This document shows positions 10,090 to 19,132 of a DNA stretch of 64,000 bases, piece by piece. Numbering within the stretch: the stretch's first letter is position 1; each line of letters opens with the position of its first letter. A program made the position numbers and the translations under genes. The notes under the pieces are model-generated. The model did no database searches. It saw nothing but the letters and a program-made list of their open reading frames with translations, and was not told the DNA's origin. The DNA is from Pogona vitticeps (taxonomy: Eukaryota; Chordata; Lepidosauria; Squamata; Agamidae). The stretch spans positions 196,304,947 to 196,368,946 of the forward strand of contig NC_135783.1 of assembly GCF_051106095.1 (NCBI RefSeq). Direction: 5' to 3'.

Positions 10090-11753
10090 GCCGTCAGATG
10101 GAGCGTGTCGAGGTCGGGGTGAAGGACTTTGCCTGCTTCCTGGGTCAGCAGGTCCGGCCACAGTGGAAGGGTCATGGAGTCCACAGCCATGCTGACTAGA
10201 GTGGGGAACCACACTTGGCGAGGCCAAAAGGGTGCAATGAAAATGGCCGGAGTCATTGAACGTTGGAGCTTGATTAGGGACCTCTGTATCAACGGAATCG
10301 GTGGAAACATGTATAAGAGACCCTGGTTCCATGGAATCATGAATGCGTCGCCGAGAGAATGTAGGCCGAGACCGGCTCGAGACGCGTACCTGAGGCATTT
10401 CGCATTGTGAGGGGATGCAAACATGTCCAGCACTGGAGACCCCCACCGGTTGCAAAGGTCGTGGAAGACCAGAGGGTTCAATTCCCATTCGTGTGTCTGA
10501 TGTTGAAGCCTGCTCAGAGTGTCCGCAATTGTGTTGTCCTCTGTGGCTACATGGATGGCTACCGGGTAGATATGATGACGGTAACACCACTCCCAGAGGA
10601 GGATGGAGAGATACAGGAGTGAGTGAGAGCGAGTTCCTCCCTGCTTGTTGACATAATGCATCGTGGTAGTGTTGTCCGTCACCAGCTGAACTCCGCGGCC
10701 CTGTAGCAGAGGAAGGAAGGACCTGAACGCTTTGATAACTGCAAGTAGCTCCAGATGATTGATGTGGAGCATGGTTTCCTGTGGGGTCCATAGGGCATGA
10801 ATGGTGTGATGGCCGCAGTGCGCCCCCCAGCCGGATGGACTGGCGTCCGTTGTGACTTGAGCGGTGAGACGGAGTGGACGAAAAGGCCGACCAACCGTGA
10901 GGTGGGGTGTGTACATCCACCACTGGAGCTGCCTGGCGAGCTCCGGGGTGACCCGGAGACGCTTCCTCTGGCTGTCCATCATAGGGTCGAATAGAGTGAG
11001 GAACCATGACTGGAGCGACCGTAGCTTGAGGCGAGTGTGAGCGAGCGCCGGTGTTGTAGAGGACATCAGGCTGAGGAGGTGTTGGGCGTGATGGGCTGTC
11101 ACCCGAGCACGAGGGTGAAATTTTCTGATGGCTCGTTGAATCTTGTGTATCCTCTCTGGGGGAAGAAATGCCCGACCCTTTACAGCGTCTAAGCAAACCC
11201 CTATGTATTGTACTGTCTTGGAGGGAACGAGCTGAGACTTCTGTTTGTTGACAGTGAGACCGAGATTGGAGAGGAGATACAGGATGAATTTTGTGTCTTT
11301 CAGGGATTGTCTTCGTGAGGTGGAGACTACGAGCCAATCGTCCAGGTAAGGATAAACGTGGATGCCCCTGAGACGAAGGTAAGCTGCCACTGGGGCCATG
11401 ACCTTGGTGAAGGTCCGGGGAGCTGTGGACAGGCCGAATGGCAGGGCCTGGAATTCGTAGATTGTGCCCTGAAAGATGAACCGAAGAAACTTGCGGTGGT
11501 CGGGGTGGATAGTGACGTGGAAGTATGCGTCCTTTAGATCTATAAGGACGAACCAGTTGTTTTTCTTCAGTAGGTGCATGATGGACTCTAAGGTGAGCAT
11601 TCGAAACCGTCTGGGTCGCAGGTAAGTGTTTAGGAGTCTTAGATCGAGGATGGGCCTTATGCCTCCTCCTCTTTTTGAGACAGCAAAGTAGCGGGAGTAA
11701 AACCCGTGTTGTATGTCGCGGGATGGTACTGTATAGATGGCATCTTTTTGCAA
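10056..11753 (-). CDS. DIRS reverse transcriptase and RNase H
   Basis: A frame of 565 residues from its first Met; coding sequence probably starts further upstream. RT motifs run in order: RPILDLRLLN (about residues 33-42), FVLIDLKDAYFHV (68-80), LPFGLSTAPRTF (104-115) and the catalytic YLDD (136-139). An RNase H domain follows, beginning near TDASPSGWGAHCG at about residue 300, with LELLAVIKAF and a later VTDN. The frame overlaps the tyrosine-recombinase frame, as is usual in DIRS elements. Family role: copying element RNA into DNA in the cell. Confidence 0.92.
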   Translation of the reverse strand: MQKDAIYTVPSRDIQHGFYSRYFAVSKRGGGIRPILDLRLLNTYLRPRRFRMLTLESIMHLLKKNNWFVLIDLKDAYFHVTIHPDHRKFLRFIFQGTIYEFQALPFGLSTAPRTFTKVMAPVAAYLRLRGIHVYPYLDDWLVVSTSRRQSLKDTKFILYLLSNLGLTVNKQKSQLVPSKTVQYIGVCLDAVKGRAFLPPERIHKIQRAIRKFHPRARVTAHHAQHLLSLMSSTTPALAHTRLKLRSLQSWFLTLFDPMMDSQRKRLRVTPELARQLQWWMYTPHLTVGRPFRPLRLTAQVTTDASPSGWGAHCGHHTIHALWTPQETMLHINHLELLAVIKAFRSFLPLLQGRGVQLVTDNTTTMHYVNKQGGTRSHSLLYLSILLWEWCYRHHIYPVAIHVATEDNTIADTLSRLQHQTHEWELNPLVFHDLCNRWGSPVLDMFASPHNAKCLRYASRAGLGLHSLGDAFMIPWNQGLLYMFPPIPLIQRSLIKLQRSMTPAIFIAPFWPRQVWFPTLVSMAVDSMTLPLWPDLLTQEAGKVLHPDLDTLHLTAWRIVPKSKRS

Positions 11754-11958
11754 GAGAGATGAGATTTCTTCCTCTAGCGAGGAGTCGAAGGGAGAATGAT
11801 TTATGAAACCTAGCGGAGGAGATCTTATAAACTCCAGCTGGTAACCGTGCTGAATAATTTTTAGAGCCCAAGTGTCGGTTGTGATGGCAGACCAGTTGTG
11901 AAGAAACGGTTGAAGACGGGTGGTAGGTGGTGAATGGGTAAAAATGGGGGGCCGAAAG

Positions 11959-14388
11959 TCAAAGATACTGTTTTTGTTTCCTTCCAGGTGGCTTAAAGGA
12001 TTGGCGGCGATGAGACGGACGAGGCCGGTATCCCTGGTAGCCCTGGACAGAAGAAGAGGACTGGCCAGAGCGTTGCTGAGGTAGGTGCTTATAAGGACGG
12101 TACTGTTGAGAAGGTTGATATTGACCGTAAGATTTACGCCATTGGGGTCTTCGCTGTCTAGACTGAGTTTGAACAGAGTAGGACTTGGCAGTCCTCTTGG
12201 CCTTGTGAAGGTCTTCTAAATGGGAGTCGGTCTTTTCGTTGAACAGACCGCTAGTGTCAAAGGCGAGACTCTCAACCTTTGATTTGACGTCATCCATTAT
12301 GTCTGCAGAACGGAGCCAAGCGTGGCGCCGGATGGTGATGGCAGACATGAGAACTCTGGCAGAGATCTCTGCTGCATGTCTGATGGAGAGACGCTCATGC
12401 TTGGATACCGTCTGAGCTTCCTCATATGAGTTTAGGAAAGCTTGCCGGGTGTCTTCAGGTATCATTTTTAGTCCTGGCAAAAGTTTAAGCCATAACTGTT
12501 TGTGATAAGCCCCTAGAACAGTCTGGTAATTTATGACTCGAAGTAACAAGGTGACAAGGGAGTAGATTTTCCTGCCGATGATTTCCAGTTTCTTACCCTC
12601 TTTGTCAACGGGGGTAACGTGAGCTTTGGCAGATGGCCTTGAACAGCTTGTTTCAACAATGAGTGAGTTTGGAATCGGATGTTTGAGCAAAAAGTGGGTG
12701 TTAGCCCCATGAATCCTGTAGAAGTGTTCTGTGCGACGAGGGACATTAGGGGTATTCGCAGGCTGAGCCCAGAATTCCTTAACGGCCTCCATAACTACAG
12801 GCACAAAGGCTATACTAGGGGGAGCGGTACTGTCCTTCTTGATGTCTCCGAAGAACAAGTCCTCACCCGGAGGCGAAGGAAGATTCAAGTCCAGTTTTAG
12901 TGTTTTAGCAAGTCTGGACATCATCTGTGAGTAGGAAGAAAAGTCCTCAGATGGAGAAGATGCGTGAGGATCACCAGTATCTGAAACCACCACATCTCCC
13001 TGAGGCAACTCGTGCGGTGGCAGGGGTGGGGGTTGTTCTTGATCAGAGTCAGAAGAGTGCTCCGTGGACACCTCATCTGGATCTGAGGAGAAGACATCCC
13101 TCTTCTTTTTTGGAGGGGGTCTCTCGATGCCGACCGACGCTGTCGGAGGTCGAGTCGGGACCGCAGTCGACGCCGAGGTGGAAGGCACCGGTTGCGGTGC
13201 AGGGGCGACAGGTAGCGAAGGAGGCTTTTCTCCGACTCGGATAACTCGGCGTCGACGTGGAGGGCGGGTCGACTCTGAGGAAGAAGACAGGTATATGTAC
13301 CGGATCTTCTTATGGTACCGGTCTCGAGATGCGGACGTCGAAGACGAGGAAGGAGACCTCGAGCGCTCACGTCGACGTCGATGGTGCTTACGACGCTTGG
13401 GACGGTCGGAGTCCACCGAACAGGAAGAAGAGGATCGACGTCGATGTTTACTACGACGCCGATGGGAGCGGCGCTTCTTCCTAGAGCGTTTGCGCTTAGA
13501 AGATTTTGAGTCCGAACGATGGGAAGAGTCGGACTGGGTCGAAGCCCGATGCCTCTTCTTCGACCGTTTCCGTCGAGGAGACTTCGACCTCGAGCGGCCG
13601 GAGGAAGGGGACCGACTCGGGGAGCGATGCTTCTCCGTGCGGGGACGTTTGCCTCGAGGGGATTTCGACCTCGAACGCACGGGTGAGCGAGGCACCTTGT
13701 CTCGAGGAGATCTCGAGCCCGAGTGTACGGACGAGATCGACACGGGAGACGACCCCTGGCCCGCAGGAGATGGGCTATGTGGGGCAGAAGTGAGACCAGT
13801 AGTGACTCCTACTAACTGGCTCGGTGTCGGGGAAGACATTCCCGATGGTGGCACAGCTTCAGTGCGTCGAACCGGAGGAGGAGCGGGTGCATCGGACGAA
13901 GCCTCGAAGCGTCTCGCCAACCCTTCGAGAATTGGTGACGGTATCGAGCCCGAGCTCGGAGAAAGTCGAAGGGATGTCACCTTAAGCTTGGCGGCTGCCT
14001 TGGCTTTAGATGTCTTCGACGGTTTAGCTTTCGGCGGAGCAGGGGCCGGGGGCTCGGGATTCGAAGTAGGAGCGGCCGATTTCGACGCCGCGGATTTTTT
14101 CGACATTTTCGAAACTTTGGAGACGACCGATTGTACAGGAGCTGCTCGAGAAGTGGAAGCCATTTCCCCCTCCGAGGGCGCCGTGGAAGACAACGTTGAC
14201 TCCCACAGGTGAAGTTTAAGGCGCTGCTGGCGAGCCTTAAGAGCGGCTTTAGTAAAAGCTTTGCAGTGTGGGCAAGTTTTGGAGTTGTGCGATTCCCCCA
14301 AACAATACAAACAAGTATCGTGGCCGTCCTGGTGGGGAATTTTGCGATCGCACACCACACACCTGCTGAATGGCCCGGAAGGGGACAT
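11959..14388 (-). CDS. DIRS Gag-like protein with zinc knuckle and SR-rich tract
   Basis: A frame of 809 residues, first in the element. Residues 10-42 carry paired cysteines (C10, C13, C26, C29, H34, C39, C42), a zinc-binding arrangement found at the head of DIRS Gag-like proteins. Roughly residues 215-370 are a dense run of RS, SP and KR dipeptides, like the RS domains of splicing factors. The C-terminal third is a helical part (around LLRVINYQTVLGAYHKQLWL) and a Gln/Tyr/Arg-rich tail. Packaging of element RNA is the presumed role by analogy. The GC-rich SR tract is also open on the opposite strand (13064-14212), which is a composition effect. Confidence 0.85.
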   Translation of the reverse strand: MSPSGPFSRCVVCDRKIPHQDGHDTCLYCLGESHNSKTCPHCKAFTKAALKARQQRLKLHLWESTLSSTAPSEGEMASTSRAAPVQSVVSKVSKMSKKSAASKSAAPTSNPEPPAPAPPKAKPSKTSKAKAAAKLKVTSLRLSPSSGSIPSPILEGLARRFEASSDAPAPPPVRRTEAVPPSGMSSPTPSQLVGVTTGLTSAPHSPSPAGQGSSPVSISSVHSGSRSPRDKVPRSPVRSRSKSPRGKRPRTEKHRSPSRSPSSGRSRSKSPRRKRSKKRHRASTQSDSSHRSDSKSSKRKRSRKKRRSHRRRSKHRRRSSSSCSVDSDRPKRRKHHRRRRERSRSPSSSSTSASRDRYHKKIRYIYLSSSSESTRPPRRRRVIRVGEKPPSLPVAPAPQPVPSTSASTAVPTRPPTASVGIERPPPKKKRDVFSSDPDEVSTEHSSDSDQEQPPPLPPHELPQGDVVVSDTGDPHASSPSEDFSSYSQMMSRLAKTLKLDLNLPSPPGEDLFFGDIKKDSTAPPSIAFVPVVMEAVKEFWAQPANTPNVPRRTEHFYRIHGANTHFLLKHPIPNSLIVETSCSRPSAKAHVTPVDKEGKKLEIIGRKIYSLVTLLLRVINYQTVLGAYHKQLWLKLLPGLKMIPEDTRQAFLNSYEEAQTVSKHERLSIRHAAEISARVLMSAITIRRHAWLRSADIMDDVKSKVESLAFDTSGLFNEKTDSHLEDLHKAKRTAKSYSVQTQSRQRRPQWRKSYGQYQPSQQYRPYKHLPQQRSGQSSSSVQGYQGYRPRPSHRRQSFKPPGRKQKQYL

Positions 14389-14609
14389 AGGGCGGTAGAA
14401 AAACCGACGTCGACTAGTTTAAGGGAGAAGGCAAAGCAGTCCGTAAGCAGTCCGAGTAAAAGCCAGGAGAATAGAATAAACCGAGTCGTCTAGTTGAAGG
14501 GAGAAAGCGCTAGGGTAGTCCGTGAGCTAAGCGAGGTCAAAATCCAAGGAATAAAATCAGGTCGCAAATAGAACGCAGCTAAGAACGAAAGGCTCCAAAC
14601 CGCTAGGCG

Positions 14610-14768
14610 GAAAAATGGAACTGAGGGACGGTTAGGCTGGGCGTGCGCAGTAGGGGTAGTCCTAAACATTGTTACTTTTCTCTTGCAGCTAGAGAATGTT
14701 CCGAGAGGCCCAACGCTGGCGCTGGTATTAACCCTTTGTGTGCATTCACAGAAGACCACGATGAAGAA
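14610..14768. repeat. DIRS left inverted terminal repeat
   Basis: Reverse complement of the right repeat over about 140 bases with roughly one difference. Its outer 38 bases (14731-14768) match, inverted and exactly, positions 8996-9033 of the internal complementary region. Confidence 0.93.
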
Positions 14769-15276
14769 TCAACTGTTTAATCCATCTCACAGCAGTGATG
14801 AATACATTCAAACATAAAATGAAGCCTTGGCCCATGGACGACGAGACATGTTTTAAATTGAAGCAGAATTATTGGGATCTCTAAGGCCTAGCAAGACTTC
14901 AGTAGCATGCTTGACTATCTCATCTGCTGAATAAATACTCAGAGATGATGGCCTGCCTCTATTTTCAGACTGTGATTTTGTACCAGAAATTTGAGTCTGG
15001 TAATAAATGGTGGTCCATCATAATTATCAATGGAAGGATGGGAAAATGGGAGAGCTGTTTATTTTCTTGCAGGACTGTATTGCAGTTTTAATGATTATTT
15101 ACTGTTTCCCATGCTGTAAATCCTGCAGAATGAGAAAATGCTTATTAAAAGGATTATTTCCCCCCACTACCTCTCTAGCAACAATTCTACATTCTCTATA
15201 GAACAGCACAGCCCATAGGCTATGGTCCTAGGACGACATGTACAACAGTTCACAGCTCAACTTCATTACACTAGAT

Positions 15277-15414
15277 AAGTGGTTCCCAACCTTGGGTCCC
15301 CAGATGTTCTTGGCTTGCAACTCCTAGAAATCATGGTTAGCACAGCTATTGGTGAAGGCTTCTGAGAGTTTTAGTCCAGGAACATCTGGGGGACCCAAGG
15401 TTGGGAGCCACTAC
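15277..15414. mobile_element. Short hAT MITE (GTGGTTCCCAACCTTGGGTC ends)
   Basis: Terminal inverted repeats of about 20 bp: GTGGTTCCCAACCTTGGGTC at the left and the complementary GGACCCAAGGTTGGGAGCCA at the right. The same family as 52221-52353. Target duplication is not clear in this copy. Confidence 0.75.
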
Positions 15415-16172
15415 ATGAGATCGCAGTCATGCTGTCCTTTCGCATGACTACATTTCACAATCACTTATTCTAAACCAAGGGTGAATAACTTTTAGCCATC
15501 CAAATATTGTTGGACTGCAACTCTCACCAGTCTTAGTCAGCGGTGTCAATGGTGATGCTTGGGAGGAAGTTTAGTCTGGGAAGATATGGAAGGCCAACAC
15601 TTATTTTAAACTATGAGATGCCCATCTTCTTTAGTATTAACATTCTCTATGCCTTAATTCAAAAACCAGAGCTGGGCTTTATCACTTTATACTTTTACCA
15701 GTCCCAGATATGTTTATTTAAAAATTTCTTCAGGACACTTCATCATACAGGATGCAACAGAATGTAGGTAGGGAAGAAAAAAAGAAGTCAAAAAATCAAC
15801 CTGTCTAGAATTGAAAAATAAGGCTTGAGATACAACTTTGCCAGGCTGAACATCACAGAACATAGAATTAATGGCATTTGTCAACCTTTATAGATAGAGG
15901 GTGGGCAGGAAGAAGTCTCTGTGTTAGCACCGTTCTTTCATAAACTTGTTGATCCTATATGGGGCTCTGTCTGTAGCAAAGAATAATCCAGAAATTCTTC
16001 TCCAGATACTTTTCTTTAAAACATAAAATCCTTAAAATTACCCACTGTTAGCTGCTGAAAGCAGTTCTACTGAGGAAAGGAGAAAGACCTGTTCACCCCT
16101 GTGTCAGCAGGACTGAACACCCCACAAGAACCCTGCAAATCCCTGCCTTCCTGGCTATTTAGGGATACTTAC

Positions 16173-16238
16173 GGGTTCCATAACATTCAGCGGAGAAGGG
16201 CATGACAGGTTTTCAATGCTTCTGCCTCCATACATGCC
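16173..16238 (-). CDS. ITPRID2: ITPRID2 exon GMYGGRSIENLSCPSPLNVM
   Basis: A 66-bp in-phase exon between CTCCAG and GTAAGT, ending in EP. It matches the conserved ENLSCPSPLNVMEP stretch after the coiled coil. The following intron carries the 6-kb DIRS element. Confidence 0.93.
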
Positions 16239-16904
16239 CTGGAGTGGAGGGAAGAAATCAGAAATTGGGATTTTAATTGCTTCTTTGCAAGCAGCGTAAT
16301 TGCGTGTATTATACAGAAGCGGTAGACGACAACTCTGAGGAACTGCTCACTCTCCCTGAAGCCTGCCCAGCCATGTGGTAGCATTTTCCAACGTTTTCAT
16401 CTTTAAATGAGGCACATCCTCATTAGGACAAGGTGCAAAGAGAGTGCATGCTTCATTTCCATATCTGTGGGCAGGTGGAACAACAGTGACAATGGACACT
16501 GGGGAAGTGTGGAAATGGCCTGGTGCAGAGGGATCGCTTTCCATGCAATGAGGTGACCTTTCAAGAAAATAACAAACCAGAGAGGCAAACAGCATCTCAA
16601 AGTCATGGTGAGGATTTCTATTGTCTACGATTGCGGGCCAAATGTTTTTAACTCTCCAGGTCATGGGACCAACCAGGTGAAATATAACACCACAATCACC
16701 TCATGGGACCCAGCTGTTCTCTTGCAGCGCAGTCTCCCACATAATGACCTCCTGTAATGACAGGAGGCTGAAAGCAAGGGCTTGCGATCCAGCCCGCTTT
16801 CTTTTCTATATCCCCTTTCTCCCTTCTTGCATCTTTCCTGAGGAAACAATTATTCTCTTGGAAATGCAAACAACATATTTTTGCGCTTCTGCACCCTTTT
16901 ATTG

Positions 16905-16972
16905 TGTCTTTTTTGAAGGAGAAAGGCAGGATAGAAATATTTTAAATAAATACAAGAATAAAACTTTTTGCT
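16905..16972 (+). repeat. CR1/L2-type LINE 3' tail
   Basis: GAGAAAGGCAGGATAGAAAT followed by an ATTTTAAATAAATA tail is the typical 3' end of CR1/L2-type LINEs in reptiles. Only the tail remains. Confidence 0.55.
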
Positions 16973-17280
16973 TGGCTTAATAAAAGTATCCAGAGGTCAA
17001 TTTCCCCACTGTGCTTCCTGGAAGAGCAGCCGGTCCGGGGCAAGCCTCACAGCCTCAGAGCACCTACAGAAGAAAAAGGGACTAGCAAACCACTCTGGAG
17101 TCCTTTATACCTGGGAAAACTCTGGGAAGAGTGGCCAAAAGTCAGAGTCAACCTGGTGCACTGTTATGTATTTTAATAAAAGCATCACTTTAGCATGGAT
17201 TCTGGAATTTATTTCCTGCCTGCACTGCTATCCCTGTTTATGTCACCAGCCAAAGGAGCTACAGGTTGTTGTTGTTTAAG

Positions 17281-17446
17281 TTTGTTTGTTTGTTTTTTGC
17301 ACAAACTTTTGTAGACAGGCTGAAGTCCATTGCCTCAGATGCATCTGAAGTGGGCTACAGTACACACAAAAACTGTATATAGAGAGAATATATAAAATAT
17401 ATTCTGTTGCAACTAAAAACAGCAAGGAGCCTTGTGGCACTATTAA
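17281..17446. repeat. Interspersed repeat, TTGTGGCAC family
   Basis: Contains ACTTTTGTAGACAGGCTGAA, CTCAGATGCATCTGAAGTGG and GGAGCCTTGTGGCACTATTA, three landmarks of a common sauropsid repeat. A shorter copy is at 44250-44345. I cannot assign the class with confidence. Confidence 0.45.
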
Positions 17447-17448
17447 AG

Positions 17449-17612
17449 CAGTGGTCCCCAACCTTTTCCCAATCAGTTGGAGGGGTGGGGTCCGTGCACG
17501 GGTGTGTGTGGCATGCTTACGGGGGGGGGGGGGGAGAGGAGATCTGAGTCCGCAGCCGGTCCTGCTTAGGCCACGGACTGGTGTCAGGTCATGGACCAGA
17601 GGTTAGGAAATA
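17449..17612. mobile_element. Degraded hAT element (CAGTGGTCCCCAACC end)
   Basis: The left end CAGTGGTCCCCAACCTTTTC and internal CCACGGACTGG and CATGGACCAGAGG match the family seen at 35740-36778 and 62157-62422. The right end has decayed. It is split by a run of 14 G near 17521. Confidence 0.6.
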
Positions 17613-18981
17613 TGTGCTTATCCTCCTCCCCCGCCCATGGGAATTTTCTACATTTTATTTTGGCGTTTCAGATGCTGTCATGGACCTATTAATGTAATAG
17701 AAGAAAACCTTTAACAAACTGCAGGAGTTTAGTCTCCTGCTCTACATGCTTCCCTGTTTTCCCTCCAAAACCTGGACTCTCCACCTTGAAAGAAGAAGAA
17801 AAATGAAGGCAGAAGGGAGGGGCATGAGGTTAGTGTTGGAGTCAACAGAGTGATTCTTCTCAGAAAGCCAGCTTCCTCAAACGTGACCTAACCCAAAGAA
17901 CGACTTGGGAGTCAAAAACATCCTTCGTTTTGACTAATTCTGGCCCCTTAGGCCACAACATTTCTCTCAGATTTCTTCTTCACATAAACATCAACAGAGA
18001 AACTGGGGGTTGGAAGACCAGGATTGTTAATGGCACAGGGATGGTCAAGGCTAGGTCAACTTTGAAAAATTATTTCTTGCTTCTATTTCTTTGGGAGGTT
18101 GTGGTGTATAGCTGACAAAGAGCCACCCATTTTCTTCCTAGCACCCCTTCCCCCTTCTAACTCCCCTTGCTCCCTTTCTCTTTCTCCCTCTTTCCTCATT
18201 TCTATGGCACTCACTCACTCACTCTCTTTTTGCCTCCCTTCTCCACTGATTTGAGTTCTTCATCTGTACATCTGGTAAGACAAAAGGGCTCAGGGGAAAA
18301 GCAAAGGTTCCCTTTTTGAGGAAATGTCAGCTTAACTGCCCTCTGGGGAAAATGCCCCAACGCTTGCAATTCCCCTAAATGCACAGGAAACCTCTTCTGG
18401 TGCAAGTTGCAACCCCAAGAGAGAACCTGGCCCTCTAGGTAGCCCAACACAACCACAACCCATTCTAAAACACATCCATGGGAGCACCAACTCTGAAGTG
18501 CCTGGCTCTAATCAGGGGCACCTCCTGTACACTTACACCTGATGGGACAAAGTTGGATTGTGTCCTCAATGTGCACGGCCTCACCATTCCAACCCTGTGA
18601 ACTGATCAACATCTGCTTTTGCTATCAACTCAAAGTGGCCATGTTGCTTAATGACTCGACAATACGCTGTCGCATCTAACACAGATCTTGGATCCGTGTA
18701 AAAATCACTCCATCCAGAAACAAAATGCTGAATACAATGCCTGCTCATGAAAGTAGTGTAACTCACTCAAATCTACCTAGTGCCTACCTAGAATGATCTG
18801 TGACACTCTGGTTTAATTGAAGAGCACTTGGTTTCTCCTTATCATCCTGCCCAGATCTGTTTCCTATAAAGCAACAAATCTTCAGAACCTTGTTTCTACA
18901 GTAATATTCTAAGGCCAAGACTGAGCTGTAACTATTTACAATACAACCAAAGTCAACAGTGGAGTAAGGCACAATACCTAC

Positions 18982-19132
18982 CATAAGAGTTTGCTGCCTG
19001 AAAGGAGAACAGGAGTGCATATTCCGAAGTTGGTCTTCGAGAGCCAGAAGACGTTCCTCTAACTGCATTTCTAGTTCCTGTAACTCCATGCGAACAGATT
19101 TTCTCAGGGTTTGAAGCTGGTCAGCTTCATAC
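18982..19132 (-). CDS. ITPRID2: ITPRID2 coiled-coil exon 2
   Basis: A 151-bp exon (phase 2 to 0), between GATTTAG and GTAGGT. It reads [40 protein letters not shown] and [10 protein letters not shown]. The heptad pattern of Leu at a and d positions continues the coiled coil of the previous exon. Confidence 0.94.

Larger units (their letters stand above)
8685..14768 (-). mobile_element. DIRS retroelement (tyrosine-recombinase type), looks largely whole
   Basis: About 6.1 kb, in the same orientation as the host gene. The parts in element order are a left inverted terminal repeat (14768 to about 14610), a Gag-like frame, overlapping RT/RNase H and tyrosine-recombinase frames, an internal complementary region (about 9033-8938), and a right terminal repeat (about 8876-8685). 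This is the standard DIRS plan: no protease or DDE integrase, and no target-site duplication. The ends are unambiguous because the internal region carries matching copies of both outer tips. The two terminal repeats differ at about one position over some 140 aligned bases, so the insertion is young. Main frames are long and uninterrupted by eye; whether it is mobile cannot be judged from sequence alone. Confidence 0.93.
8654..16172 (-). other. ITPRID2 intron carrying the DIRS element
   Basis: The intron is 7.5 kb, of which 6.1 kb is the DIRS element. The rest (14769-16172) holds a short hAT MITE near 15277-15414 and a diverged repeat near 15485-15560. Without the DIRS element the ancestral intron would be about 1.4 kb. 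Confidence 0.85.
16239..18981 (-). other. ITPRID2 intron, mostly unique sequence with a few repeats
   Basis: Holds a LINE 3' tail near 16905-16972, an interspersed repeat at 17281-17446 and a degraded hAT copy at 17449-17612 with an internal G14 run. The rest has no feature I can name. Confidence 0.6.

Noticed and set aside
13064-14212. Open frame of 382 residues on the plus strand
   Set aside because: It is the antisense of the SR-rich part of the DIRS Gag-like frame; the Arg/Ser codons leave the opposite strand free of stops. No homology of its own.
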